DNA of 64,000 nucleotides. It comes from Nocardia miyunensis NBRC 108239. GTDB taxonomy: Bacteria > Actinomycetota > Actinomycetes > Mycobacteriales > Mycobacteriaceae. The position numbers were made by a program, and so were the translations under genes. The DNA is taken from NCBI RefSeq assembly GCF_001613065.1, contig NZ_BDBQ01000015.1:1-64000 (forward strand), given 5' to 3'. Positions 1 through 9,283 of the stretch are shown piece after piece (position 1 is the first letter of the stretch; each line of letters starts with the position of its first letter). Under the pieces are notes generated by a model, which was given only the letters and a program-made list of their open reading frames with translations, was not told the DNA's origin and did not search any database.

Positions 1-4
1 GAAG

Positions 5-892
5 TTACATGCCGAAGGTGCCCGGTCCGCCGCGGCGGCGCAGGTACTTCTCGAACTCGGCGGCTATGGCGTCGCCGTCGATCTTGGCCATGGCCTCGTT
101 GAGATCGACCGCCGCGTCACCGCGTTCCTCCAGCGAACGTACGTACTCGCTGACCTCGTCGTCGCCCTCGGTCATCTCGTCCACCGCGGACTCCCAGTCC
201 TCGGACTGGGCGGGCAACTCGCCCAGCGGGACCTCGATGTCGAGCACCTCCTCGACCCGATGCAGCAGGGCGATCGTGGCCTTGGGATTGGGCGGCTGCG
301 AGACGTAGTGCGGTACGGCCGCCCAGAACGACACGGCCGGGACACCCGCGCGAACGCAGGCGTCCTGCAGGACGCCGGTGATACCGGTCGGCCCCTCGTA
401 ACGGGTCTGCTCCAGGTTGAACTGCTCGGCCGCCTCCTTGTCGTGGGCGGTTCCGGTGACCGGCACGGGGCGGGTGTGCGGGGTGTCGGCGAGCAGCGCG
501 CCCAGAATGACCACGGTGGTCACCCGCAACTGCTCCACGAGTTCGAGGATGTCGTCGCAGAAACTGCGCCATCGCATATTCGGTTCGATGCCGTGTAACA
601 GCACCACGTCGCGGTCGCTGCCCGGTGGCGAGCACACCGACAGCGTCGTGGCGGGCCACTGGATCTCGCGGGTCACGCCGTCGACCTGGCGGACCGTCGG
701 CCGATTCACCTGGTAGTCGTAGTAGTCCTCGGAGTCGAGCTCGGCGAGAGGTTCGGCGTCCCAGATCAGTTCCAGATGCTCGATGGCGCCGCTGGCGGCG
801 TCGGCGGCGTCGTTCCAGCCCTCGAAGGCGGCCACGAGCACCGGATCGCGCAGCGTAGGCAGGTCCGGATCAGGTGATGCACTGGCGTTCAC
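5..892 (-). CDS. PAC2 family protein (proteasome assembly chaperone-like)
   Basis: A 295-residue protein of the PAC2 (proteasome assembly chaperone 2) superfamily. The N-terminal stretch with VLVAAFEGWNDAADAAS and the central VVILGALLADTPHTRPVPVTG are typical of actinobacterial members; the C-terminal third is acidic and helical. The start is GTG at 892, supported by a TAGGCT hexamer on the minus strand at 904-899, six bases upstream, with no Shine-Dalgarno, so the mRNA is probably leaderless. It is divergent from metH. The M. tuberculosis counterpart recalled for this position is Rv2125. Despite the family name and the proteasome genes nearby, a role in bacterial proteasome assembly is unproven. 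The stop lies five bases from the window edge, so the gene is complete. Confidence 0.85.
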   Translation of the reverse strand: MNASASPDPDLPTLRDPVLVAAFEGWNDAADAASGAIEHLELIWDAEPLAELDSEDYYDYQVNRPTVRQVDGVTREIQWPATTLSVCSPPGSDRDVVLLHGIEPNMRWRSFCDDILELVEQLRVTTVVILGALLADTPHTRPVPVTGTAHDKEAAEQFNLEQTRYEGPTGITGVLQDACVRAGVPAVSFWAAVPHYVSQPPNPKATIALLHRVEEVLDIEVPLGELPAQSEDWESAVDEMTEGDDEVSEYVRSLEERGDAAVDLNEAMAKIDGDAIAAEFEKYLRRRGGPGTFGM

Positions 893-898
893 CCGGTC

Positions 899-904
899 AG
901 CCTA
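899..904 (-). promoter_or_regulatory. -10 hexamer of PAC2 gene
   Basis: TAGGCT on the minus strand, 6 bases before GTG 892. This is the spacing expected for a leaderless transcript. Confidence 0.5.
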
Positions 905-1084
905 CGGTGTACAGGCCCTGCTGTTCATGGCAAATTGCCGACAGCGTGTCCTGTTGGGCGGGGTGGCTTGCGAATTCCGGGCATACGGTGTGGCGGGCCG
1001 ACCGGGCATCGGATCGAGTGTGGCGCGGACCACTTCCGGTGCCGGGGACCCGGCGCTGTCGTCGGACTTGTCCGTGCTTCCCAT

Positions 1085-1090
1085 TACCCT
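1085..1090 (+). promoter_or_regulatory. -10 hexamer of metH
   Basis: TACCCT, 7 bases before ATG 1098. There is no ribosome binding site in the short interval, and no cobalamin riboswitch is visible in the 205-base gap. Confidence 0.5.
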
Positions 1091-1097
1091 CTAGTAC

Positions 1098-4000
1098 ATG
1101 TCTGTGTCCCCTCGCGCCGAGTTCGATACCACCCTGCTCGACACGCTCGCCCGGCGTGTCGTGATCGGAGATGGTGCGATGGGCACCATGCTGCAGGCCG
1201 CGGATCTGTCGCTGGACGACTTCCGCGGCCTCGAGGGCTGCAACGAGATCCTCAACGAGACCCGTCCGGACGTGCTGCGGCACATCCACCGCGCCTATTT
1301 CGAGGCGGGTGCGGATGCGGTGGAGACCAACACCTTCGGCTGCAACCTGCCCAATCTGGCCGATTACGACATCTCGGACCGCATCCGGGACCTGTCCGAG
1401 CGCGGCACCCGCCTGGCCCGCGAGGTCGCCGACGAGATGGGCCCGACCGCAGCGGGTTCCGCGCGGTACGTGCTGGGTTCCATGGGGCCCGGCACCAAAC
1501 TGCCGACGCTGGGCCACGCGCCGTTCGCCGCCCTGCGCGATGCGTACACCGAGGCCGCGCTGGGCATGCTCGACGGCGGCGCCGACGCGATCCTGATCGA
1601 GACCTGCCAGGACCTGTTGCAGGTCAAGGCCGCGGTGACCGGCTCGCGCCGGGCGATGGCCCAGGCGGGCCGCCGGATCCCGATCATCACCCACGTCACC
1701 GTGGAGACCACCGGAACGATGCTGGTGGGCAGTGAGATCGGCGCGGCGCTGACCGCGATCGAGCCGCTCGGGGTCGACATGATCGGCCTGAACTGCGCCA
1801 CCGGCCCGACCGAGATGAGCGAACATCTGCGGCACCTGTCCAAGCACGCGCAGCTGCCGGTGTCGGTGATGCCGAACGCGGGTCTGCCGGTGCTGGGTCC
1901 CAATGGCGCCGAATACCCGTTGACGCCAGAGGAATTGGCGGCCGCGCTGAGCGGTTTCGTGAGCGAGTTCGGCCTGGCGATGGTCGGCGGCTGCTGCGGC
2001 ACCACACCCGAGCACATCCGTCAGGTCGCCGAGGCGGTGCAGGGCGCCACCCGGGGCAGCCGCGAGCCGGTGCACGAGCCGAGCGTGTCGAGCATGTACA
2101 CCGCGGTGCCGTTCGAGCAGGACGCGTCGGTGCTGATGATCGGCGAGCGGACGAATGCCAACGGCTCCAAGGCATTCCGCGAGGCGATGCTGGCCGAGGA
2201 CTGGCAGAGGTGCCTGGACATCGCCAAGGACCAGACCCGCGACGGCGCGCACATGCTGGACCTGTGCGTCGACTACGTCGGCCGCGACGGCACCAAGGAT
2301 ATGGTGGCCCTGGCGAGCCGCCTGGCCACCGCCTCGACCCTGCCGATCATGCTCGACTCCACCGAAACCCCGGTGCTGCGAGCGGGTTTGGAACATCTGG
2401 GCGGCCGCTGCGCGGTCAACTCGGTGAACTACGAGGACGGCGCGGGCCCGGACTCGCGCTTCCAGAAGACCATGGCGCTGGTCGCCGAGCACGGCGCAGC
2501 GGTGGTCGCGCTGACCATCGACGAGCAGGGGCAGGCGCGCACCGCGCAGCACAAGGTCGAGATCGCCGAGCGCCTGATCGCCGACATCACCGGCAACTGG
2601 GGCCTGGCCGAGAGCGACATCATCATCGACACGCTGACCTTCACCCTGGGCACCGGCCAGGAGGAATCCCGGCGCGACGGTCTGGAGACCATCGAGGCCA
2701 TCCGCGAGCTCAAGCGCAAGCATCCGGATGTGCAGACCACCCTGGGCCTGTCGAACATCTCCTTCGGCCTGAATCCGGCCGCGCGCCAGGTGCTCAATTC
2801 GGTCTTCATGCACGAATGCGTCGAAGCCGGACTGGATTCGGCGATCGTGCACGCCTCCAAGATCCTGCCGATCAGCCGAATTCCCGAAGAGCAGCGCGAG
2901 ACCGCGCTGGATCTGGTCTACGACCGGCGCAGCGATGGCTACGACCCGCTGCAGAAGCTGATGACGATGTTCGAGGGCGTCTCGACGGCCTCCTCGCGGG
3001 CTTCGCGCGCGGAGGAACTGGCCGCGCTGCCGCTGTTCGACCGGCTCGAGCGGCGCATCGTCGACGGTGAGCGCAACGATATCGAGGCCGATCTGGACGC
3101 GGCCATGACCGAGGTGCCGCCGCTGCGGATCATCAACGAGACGCTGCTGTCCGGGATGAAGACCGTCGGCGAGCTGTTCGGCTCGGGTCAGATGCAGCTG
3201 CCGTTCGTGTTGCAGTCCGCGGAGGTGATGAAGGCCGCGGTCGCGTACCTGGAACCGCACATGGAGGCCACCGACGATTCGGGCAAGGGCCGGATCGTGC
3301 TGGCCACGGTCAAGGGCGACGTGCACGACATCGGCAAGAATCTGGTCGACATCATCCTGTCCAACAACGGCTACGAGGTCGTCAACCTGGGCATCAAACA
3401 ACCCATCGCGACGATCCTGGACGCCGCGATGGACAAGAAGGCCGATGTGATCGGCATGTCCGGCCTGCTGGTCAAGTCGACCGTGGTGATGAAGGAGAAC
3501 CTCGAGGAACTCAACACCCGCGGCATGGCCGATCAGTTCCCGGTGTTGCTGGGCGGCGCCGCGCTGACCCGCTCGTACGTCGAGAACGACCTGACCGAGG
3601 TCTACCAGGGCGATGTGCACTACGCGCGCGACGCGTTCGAGGGCCTGCGCCTGATGGACGAGATCATGACGATCAAACGCGGCGGCGGCATCGATGCCGA
3701 CAGCCCGGAGGCGATCGCCGCGCGGGAGAAGGCCGCCGAGCGCAAGGCCCGGCACGAACGTTCCAAACGCATTGCGGCCGAACGCAAGGCGGCCGAGGTG
3801 CCCGTGCAGGTGCCCGCGCGGTCCGACGTGGCCGCCGATCTGCCCGTCCCGGTGCCGCCGTTCTGGGGCAGCCGGGTGGTGAAGGGGCTTTCACTGCAGG
3901 AGTATTCGGGTCTGCTCGACGAGCGCGCGCTGTTCCTGGGCCAGTGGGGTCTGCGCGGCCAGCGCGGCGGCGACGGTCCCAGCTATGAGGAACTGGTCGA

Positions 4001-4676
4001 AACCGAGGGCCGCCCGCGGCTGCGGTACTGGCTCGACCGGCTCACCGCCGACGGCGTGCTCGCCCATGCCGCGGTCGTCTACGGGTATTTCCCCGCGGTT
4101 TCCGAGGGCGATGAGGTGATCGTGCTCGCCGAGCCCGATCCCGGTGCGCCGGAACGCTATCGGTTCGTTTTCCCGCGCCAGCAACGCGACCGTTTCCTGT
4201 GTATTGCCGATTTCATCCGTTCGCGCGAACTCGCGGCACGAACCGGACAGGTCGACGTGCTGCCGTTCCAGCTCGTCACGATGGGGCAGCCGATCGCCGA
4301 TTTCGCCAACGAGTTGTTCGCACAGAACAATTACCGCGATTACCTCGAGGTGCACGGTATCGGCGTGCAGCTGACCGAGGCGCTGGCCGAATACTGGCAC
4401 CGCCGGATTCGCGAGGAACTCGTGCTCGACGGGCATGCCGTGGCCGACGACGACCCTGCCGACGTGCAGGAGTACTTCAAGCTCGGATATCGCGGCGCGC
4501 GTTACTCATTCGGCTACGGCGCGTGCCCCGAACTCGAGGACCGCGCGAAACTGGTGTCGATTCTCGAATCCGAGCGGATCGGTGTCACACTGTCCGACGA
4601 GTTGCAACTGCATCCGGAGCAGTCGACGGATGCGTTCGTCCTACTGCATCCGGAAGCGAAATATTTTAACGCGTAA
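1098..4676 (+). CDS. metH: Cobalamin-dependent methionine synthase
   Basis: A 1192-residue MetH that transfers the methyl group of 5-methyltetrahydrofolate through cobalamin to homocysteine, giving methionine in the cytoplasm. The modules are in order: the homocysteine-binding barrel with the zinc cysteine pair GGCCGTT (C299, C300), the pterin-binding domain beginning near GERTNANGSKAF, the cap and B12-binding domains with the lower-ligand motif D741-x-H743-x-x-G746 in KGDVHDIGKN, an alanine/lysine-rich linker around residues 875-915, and the C-terminal SAM-binding reactivation domain. Length is normal for actinobacterial MetH. The cobalamin pathway genes at 48.8-59.4 kb could supply its cofactor. 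A -10 hexamer 7 bases before ATG 1098 suggests a leaderless mRNA. Confidence 0.97.
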   Translation: MSVSPRAEFDTTLLDTLARRVVIGDGAMGTMLQAADLSLDDFRGLEGCNEILNETRPDVLRHIHRAYFEAGADAVETNTFGCNLPNLADYDISDRIRDLSERGTRLAREVADEMGPTAAGSARYVLGSMGPGTKLPTLGHAPFAALRDAYTEAALGMLDGGADAILIETCQDLLQVKAAVTGSRRAMAQAGRRIPIITHVTVETTGTMLVGSEIGAALTAIEPLGVDMIGLNCATGPTEMSEHLRHLSKHAQLPVSVMPNAGLPVLGPNGAEYPLTPEELAAALSGFVSEFGLAMVGGCCGTTPEHIRQVAEAVQGATRGSREPVHEPSVSSMYTAVPFEQDASVLMIGERTNANGSKAFREAMLAEDWQRCLDIAKDQTRDGAHMLDLCVDYVGRDGTKDMVALASRLATASTLPIMLDSTETPVLRAGLEHLGGRCAVNSVNYEDGAGPDSRFQKTMALVAEHGAAVVALTIDEQGQARTAQHKVEIAERLIADITGNWGLAESDIIIDTLTFTLGTGQEESRRDGLETIEAIRELKRKHPDVQTTLGLSNISFGLNPAARQVLNSVFMHECVEAGLDSAIVHASKILPISRIPEEQRETALDLVYDRRSDGYDPLQKLMTMFEGVSTASSRASRAEELAALPLFDRLERRIVDGERNDIEADLDAAMTEVPPLRIINETLLSGMKTVGELFGSGQMQLPFVLQSAEVMKAAVAYLEPHMEATDDSGKGRIVLATVKGDVHDIGKNLVDIILSNNGYEVVNLGIKQPIATILDAAMDKKADVIGMSGLLVKSTVVMKENLEELNTRGMADQFPVLLGGAALTRSYVENDLTEVYQGDVHYARDAFEGLRLMDEIMTIKRGGGIDADSPEAIAAREKAAERKARHERSKRIAAERKAAEVPVQVPARSDVAADLPVPVPPFWGSRVVKGLSLQEYSGLLDERALFLGQWGLRGQRGGDGPSYEELVETEGRPRLRYWLDRLTADGVLAHAAVVYGYFPAVSEGDEVIVLAEPDPGAPERYRFVFPRQQRDRFLCIADFIRSRELAARTGQVDVLPFQLVTMGQPIADFANELFAQNNYRDYLEVHGIGVQLTEALAEYWHRRIREELVLDGHAVADDDPADVQEYFKLGYRGARYSFGYGACPELEDRAKLVSILESERIGVTLSDELQLHPEQSTDAFVLLHPEAKYFNA

Positions 4677-4750
4677 GATATTTGAGTTTCCGGGCTTCAC
4701 GCAGAGTGGCAGGGTGGCTCGGCGTGCAAGCGTAGGAGGGGCACGAGAAC

Positions 4751-6337
4751 ATGACATCAGACCGGCTGATTGCGGGACGTTACCGGCTGGGCGATCCCAT
4801 CGGCTCGGGGGCAATGGGGGTCGTCTGGCGGGCCAGTGACGTCCGGCTACGGCGAACCGTCGCGGTGAAGCAGCTTCTGCTCGCACCCGGCCTGACGCGG
4901 TCGCAGGCGCTGGAGGCGAAGATGCGCGCGATGCGCGAAGGACGCATCGCGGCGCGGCTGCATCATCAGAACGCGGTCACGGTATTCGATGTCGCGGAGG
5001 AGGACGGCCAGCCGTGGCTGGTCATGGAATTCGTCGACGCGCCGAGTCTGGCCACGCTGATGCGGGACAAGGGCCATCTCGACCCCGAGGAGGTGGCCCG
5101 GATCGGGGCGTGCGTCGCCGCCGCGCTGGCCGCCGCGCACGACGCCGGAATCGTGCATCGCGATGTGAAACCGGCCAACATTCTGGTCGCGGACAACGGT
5201 GCGGTGAAGATCACCGATTTCGGCATTTCCCGTGCGGTCGGCGATGTCACGGTGACCTCCACCGGATTTCTCGCGGGCACACCCGCGTATCTGGCTCCCG
5301 AGGTCGCGCGCGGCGAGAACCCGGAATCCCCGTCGGATGTGTTCGCCCTGGGCTCGACGCTGTACGCGGCGGTGGAGGGGCAGCCGCCGTTCGGTGAGGG
5401 CGACAATCCGCTGGCCGTGCTGCACTCGGTGGTGCGGGCGGAGGTGCCCGCCCCGCAGCGCGCGGGCACGCTCGGTCCGGTTCTGATGCGACTGCTGGCC
5501 GCGGAGCCCGGCGACCGGCCGACCATGGTCGAGGCGCAGAAGGAACTCGAGGCCGTCGCAGAGGGACGCGCACCCGTGGCGCCGCCGCCCTCGGCCACCA
5601 AGATCCTGCCGAAATCCGGTGCGGTCGATGCCGAGGCCGCCACGACGGTGCTGGCCGGAGGCGCGGCGGTGGGCAATGCCGCCGACCCGACCCTGCACAT
5701 CGGTGCGGAAGGCCCGGGCGGGACGACGCCGGGCGCGGCACCGGTGGCCGAGTCGAAGGCGACCGCGCCGCTGACGGCCAACCGCCGGGTGCTCGTCCTG
5801 GCCGCGGCCGGTGTCGTCGTGGTGCTGGCGATCGTCGGACTGGTCGTGATGCTGCGGGGCGGCGGTCACGACAGCAACACGGTCGCCGGTGCGTCGTCGC
5901 CCAAGTCCGCTTCCGCCGCGGCGGTCCCACCCGCCGCGGGTGCGCAGAGCACCAGCAGCGACGAGCCGACCACCACGGCGAGCGCGACGCCGTCGAGTAC
6001 GACCACCACGACGTCCGCGACCACCACTTCGGCAGCGCCCGCCGACCCGGCCGGGTTCATGACCAGCTACTACGGCATGCTGCCGGGCAATGCGGCGGCC
6101 GCGTGGGCGCTACTCTCGTCCGGATATCAGTCCTCGTCCGGCGGATACGACAACTACCTGCAGTTCTGGGGTGAATTCAGTTCGGTGACCGTCACCGACG
6201 TCTCACAGAGTGGCGATACGGCCACCGGGACGATCACCTACCACTACAAGAACGGGCAGGTCACCTCGGAGCGGCGGTGGTGCCGCGTCGCGACGGTCAA
6301 CGGTCAGACGCTGATCACCGACTCCCAGGTGGGCTGA
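4751..6337 (+). CDS. Transmembrane serine/threonine protein kinase
   Basis: A 528-residue Hanks-type kinase. The glycine loop GSGAMG (18-23), ATP-anchoring K40, catalytic loop H136-R137-D138 and a DFG motif in ITDFGIS are all present, so it should be active. A hydrophobic segment at about 347-368 is followed by a Ser/Thr-rich linker and an extracytoplasmic domain of about 100 residues with an NTF2-like look, probably the sensor. It has no PASTA repeats, so it is not PknB. The start at ATG 4751 is preceded by a strong TAGGAGGGG ribosome binding site. It follows metH on the same strand after 74 bases. The ligand and substrates cannot be read from the sequence. Confidence 0.93.
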   Translation: MTSDRLIAGRYRLGDPIGSGAMGVVWRASDVRLRRTVAVKQLLLAPGLTRSQALEAKMRAMREGRIAARLHHQNAVTVFDVAEEDGQPWLVMEFVDAPSLATLMRDKGHLDPEEVARIGACVAAALAAAHDAGIVHRDVKPANILVADNGAVKITDFGISRAVGDVTVTSTGFLAGTPAYLAPEVARGENPESPSDVFALGSTLYAAVEGQPPFGEGDNPLAVLHSVVRAEVPAPQRAGTLGPVLMRLLAAEPGDRPTMVEAQKELEAVAEGRAPVAPPPSATKILPKSGAVDAEAATTVLAGGAAVGNAADPTLHIGAEGPGGTTPGAAPVAESKATAPLTANRRVLVLAAAGVVVVLAIVGLVVMLRGGGHDSNTVAGASSPKSASAAAVPPAAGAQSTSSDEPTTTASATPSSTTTTTSATTTSAAPADPAGFMTSYYGMLPGNAAAAWALLSSGYQSSSGGYDNYLQFWGEFSSVTVTDVSQSGDTATGTITYHYKNGQVTSERRWCRVATVNGQTLITDSQVG

Positions 6338-6435
6338 GCGCAGATCCGGCCGGGCCACTGCCGGGCAGGATCGCGCCGCCGGTATCCGGCCGATACCCTG
6401 TGGGCGGCGTGATGATCGAGGAAGGGAGTCGCCGG

Positions 6436-7098
6436 GTGTCCGTACCCGCCGCGAAGGCCGTGCTGTGGGATATGGACGGCACTCTGCTCGATTCGGAGAA
6501 GCTCTGGGATATCGCGGTGCGCGAGTTGTCGGTGGAACTCGGCGGTGAGATGACCGACGAGACCAGGCACGCGCTGATCGGCTCCGCCGCGTCGAACGCG
6601 CTGCGGATCATCTTCGCCGGTCTGGGACTCGAGCCCGATCCGGTGCGGATGGCCGAGGCGGGGGAGTGGCTCCAGCGACGTGTGACCGAGTTGATGGCCG
6701 GTCCGATTCCCTGGCGCCCCGGCGCACAGGAGGCGTTGCGGATGGTCCGTGCGGCGGGATTGCGGACCGCGCTGGTCACCAATACGCAGCGGGAGGTCGC
6801 CGAGGTGTGCCTGAACACGCTCGGCCGCGAGAACTTCGACGTCTCGGTCTGCGGTGACGAGGTGGCGCACGGCAAACCCGCGCCCGACCCCTACCGGCGG
6901 GCCACCGAACTGCTCGGCGTCGTGCCCGAACACTGTGTGGCGGTGGAGGATTCGCCGACCGGTTCGGCGTCCGCGGCGGCCGCGGGCTGCGCGGTGCTGG
7001 TGATCCCGTGCGAGATTCCGGTCCCGCCCGCGGACGGTTACACCTTCCGCGATTCCCTGATCGGGTTGACGATCGCCGATCTGGACGCGCTCGTCTGA
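6436..7098 (+). CDS. HAD-superfamily hydrolase, beta-phosphoglucomutase-like
   Basis: A 220-residue HAD phosphatase. Motif I is D12-M-D14-G-T-L-L-D with a cap domain inserted after it, as in subfamily IA (phosphoglycolate phosphatase / beta-phosphoglucomutase type). Motif II is LVTNT, the lysine is in HGKPAPDPY, and the acidic motif is VEDSPTGSASA. GTG 6436 is chosen because AGGAAGGGAG lies 6-8 bases upstream; the in-frame ATG at 6412 is the alternative. The substrate is unknown: these enzymes range from sugar phosphates to nucleotides. Confidence 0.85.
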   Translation: MSVPAAKAVLWDMDGTLLDSEKLWDIAVRELSVELGGEMTDETRHALIGSAASNALRIIFAGLGLEPDPVRMAEAGEWLQRRVTELMAGPIPWRPGAQEALRMVRAAGLRTALVTNTQREVAEVCLNTLGRENFDVSVCGDEVAHGKPAPDPYRRATELLGVVPEHCVAVEDSPTGSASAAAAGCAVLVIPCEIPVPPADGYTFRDSLIGLTIADLDALV

Positions 7099-7445
7099 GC
7101 TGCCGCTGGAAGTCCTGGCGTTCCGGAAGCGGACGGGACCGCGCGCTCGATCGATGGTGAACTGTCCAGTCCATCAAGAGATCTCGGGCACGACAAGCTT
7201 CGTCTCCGGCGAATTCGGGCCGTCTCCGCTCCGGCCGCTCCGGTGGGTCGTCGCGTATCGGTTGCCTGGCTGACCGCCGCAACAATACATACGGGGCGGT
7301 CGGTCCGATCGCTTGTGATCATGAATGGCGCTGTTGCGCACGGCTACTCGCCAGTTTGTGATTTATGCCAACGATCTGTCCGAATTGCCGTGGGCGCTGC
7401 GTCTCCGGGTCACAATGGTCGCCATGACGGCGACAGGGGGCGCAG
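7099..7445 (+). other. Intergenic region, no gene seen
   Basis: No convincing gene in 347 bases. A small hairpin (GTCGCC 7418-7423 with GGCGAC 7429-7434) ends 11 bases before the oxygenase start. Around 7157-7175 there is a TetR-operator-like sequence, AACTGTCCAGTCC, but no second site or adjacent TetR gene supports it. Confidence 0.4.
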
Positions 7446-8336
7446 GTGCATGAATCGGAAGACGGTTCGGGACAGGACGACTCGGGCACCCTGGAAGCGG
7501 TCATCGATACCGCTCGGTATCCGTTGCGGGAGCGGCGATCCGCGGCATGGGACGAGGTGGTCGGCGCGGCGCGGGCCGAACTCGGCAGGGACGGCTGCTG
7601 TGTGCTCCGGGGATTCATCCGCCCGGAGCTGCTCGAGGCGCTGCGGACCGAGGGCGTCGCACTCGCCCCGAAGGCCTACTATCGCGTCGAGCGAGTGAAC
7701 GCGTACAACATCCCGCTGGATGCGGATCTGCCGCCGGATCATCCGGGCCGGATCGTGCTCGAGCGCGGAAACGCCTTCGTCGCACGCGATCTCATTCCGC
7801 CCGAGGCGCTCATCCAGATCCTGTACGGCAGTCCGCTGTTCCGGCGATTCCTCGCCGACTGCTTCGAACTGCCCGCATTGCACGAGTTCGCCGACCCGCT
7901 CGCCGGGCTGTGCCTGAACGTGGTGTCGCCGAGAATGTCGCATCCGTGGCATTTCGACACGAACGAATTCACCGTGTCGATGCTGACCCAGTCGCCGGAG
8001 GACGGCGGAATCTTCGAGTACTGCCCGGGGATCCGGTCCCCGCGGGCGGAGAATCTGGACGATGTGCGCGCGGTGCTGACCGGCGCGGGGGACGAACTCG
8101 TACGACGGCTCGAGCTGCGACCAGGGGATCTGCAGCTGTTCCAGGGCCGGTTCTCGCTGCACCGGGTGTCGCCGGTCGCGGGAAATCGACAGCGGCACAC
8201 CGCGATTTTCGCCTACAACGAGCGTCCCGGGGTGATCGGCACAGCCGAGCGCACCAGGCAGCTGTTCGGGCGGGTCCTGCCGGACCATCTGGCCGCGGCG
8301 GGCCGATCCGTGCGCGGCGACCGATTACTCGACTGA
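7446..8336 (+). CDS. Fe(II)/2-oxoglutarate-dependent oxygenase, BesD/HalD-like clan
   Basis: A 296-residue non-haem iron oxygenase. H169-F-D171 in the SHPWHFDTNEF segment gives the HxD half of the facial triad. H239 in SLHRVSPV is the distal ligand, and arginines near 248-250 in the RQRHTAIFAY segment could bind 2-oxoglutarate. The DTNEF context and the LQLFQGRFSLHRV segment recall the family that includes the amino-acid halogenases BesD/HalD. Those radical halogenases carry Gly instead of the Asp, so a hydroxylase is more likely here. GTG 7446 is the start; a GGGGG run lies about 6 bases upstream. The methyltransferase gene follows after 11 bases or fewer, so the two are cotranscribed. The substrate is unknown; amino acids or amines fit the family. 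Confidence 0.8.
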   Translation: MHESEDGSGQDDSGTLEAVIDTARYPLRERRSAAWDEVVGAARAELGRDGCCVLRGFIRPELLEALRTEGVALAPKAYYRVERVNAYNIPLDADLPPDHPGRIVLERGNAFVARDLIPPEALIQILYGSPLFRRFLADCFELPALHEFADPLAGLCLNVVSPRMSHPWHFDTNEFTVSMLTQSPEDGGIFEYCPGIRSPRAENLDDVRAVLTGAGDELVRRLELRPGDLQLFQGRFSLHRVSPVAGNRQRHTAIFAYNERPGVIGTAERTRQLFGRVLPDHLAAAGRSVRGDRLLD

Positions 8337-8347
8337 GAGGGATGCCC

Positions 8348-9187
8348 GTGCCGGTTTCCTTGCACAGCACTGGAAAAGCCTCGTTCGACGATATCTACGA
8401 CCGTACCGATCCTCGTGACTATTACCTCCGGATGTCCGAATTGGGCTATCGGATACCGGAATTGGCCAAACCGCACTTCGAGAGATTCATCGCGGACTAC
8501 CGCGCCACCGCCGGGACCGCGCCGACGGTCCTGGACATCGGATGCTCTTACGGGGTGAACGCCGCGCTGCTGCGCTTCGACACCAGCGTCGCGCACTTGG
8601 CCGAGCACTACCGGGGTGGCGATACCGCGGCCCGGATCAAGCGCGACCGCGCTCGCCTCGCCGCTCGCGACCGGCATCCGCAGGTACGCTTCGTGGGTAT
8701 GGACGCCTCCGCGCCCGCGCTGGCGTACGCCACCGCGGCCGGGCTGCTGCACGACGCGGTCCACGCCGACCTGGAATCGGGTCCGCCGACCGCGGCGCAG
8801 CGCGCGGTGCTCGCGTCCACGGACATGGTGATCTCCACCGGATGCATCGGCTACGTCACCGACCGCACGCTGCTGCAGGTGGTGCACGCGCACGGCGAGC
8901 GCCTGCCCTGGATGGCGCATTTCGTGCTGCGGATGTACGACTACGAGCCGATCGCCCGGCGGCTGTCCCGCCTGGGCTACCACACGCGGAAGATGCCCGG
9001 CACCTTCCACCAGCGCCGGTTCGCCTCCGACGCCGAGCGTGATCAGGTGCTGAACACCTTGTCCGCCAAGGGAATCGATCCGACGGGGGTGGAGGAGGAC
9101 GGCTGGATGCACGCCGAGTTGTACTATTCGACACCCGAACCGTACGAACCGGATTCGTCCTTGCCCGGACGTTCCGAGTCCGTTTGA
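8348..9187 (+). CDS. Class I SAM-dependent methyltransferase
   Basis: A 279-residue protein with SAM-binding motif I VLDIGCSYG (61-69) and an acidic second strand in VRFVGMDASAPAL. The remainder, including the STGCIGYVT and MAHFVLRMYDYEPIARRL segments, belongs to an actinobacterial family for which I know no characterised member. GTG 8348 is preferred over ATG 8342 because GAGAGGG (8335-8341) sits 6 bases before it, whereas it touches the ATG. The gene lies between the oxygenase and the carnitine-type acyltransferase. This suggests that it methylates a small amine or carboxyl substrate in the same pathway; that is inference. Confidence 0.8.
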   Translation: MPVSLHSTGKASFDDIYDRTDPRDYYLRMSELGYRIPELAKPHFERFIADYRATAGTAPTVLDIGCSYGVNAALLRFDTSVAHLAEHYRGGDTAARIKRDRARLAARDRHPQVRFVGMDASAPALAYATAAGLLHDAVHADLESGPPTAAQRAVLASTDMVISTGCIGYVTDRTLLQVVHAHGERLPWMAHFVLRMYDYEPIARRLSRLGYHTRKMPGTFHQRRFASDAERDQVLNTLSAKGIDPTGVEEDGWMHAELYYSTPEPYEPDSSLPGRSESV

Positions 9188-9283
9188 TCGGCCCGCGTCC
9201 GGTCGCTCGGCGACCGGACGCGATGATCGATGCGCACATGTCTCACCAACCGGCCCCGTACCCATCGACCCCGAGGACCGCCA

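Noticed and set aside
5..892. PAC2 protein as a functional part of the proteasome system
   Set aside because: Only the family name and moderate proximity suggest it; PAC2 proteins occur in bacteria without proteasomes.
897..3755. A 952-codon open frame on the minus strand opposite metH
   Set aside because: It mirrors the third-position GC bias of metH; the translation is His/Gln/Arg-rich with no family features, and metH is certain.
7446..8336. Radical halogenase
   Set aside because: The iron motif is HFD with the aspartate present; halogenases of this clan replace it with glycine to make room for chloride.
7547..8341. Extension of the methyltransferase frame upstream through the oxygenase gene
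   Set aside because: It overlaps the oxygenase whose frame carries the HxD/H motif; the true methyltransferase start has a ribosome binding site at 8335-8341.
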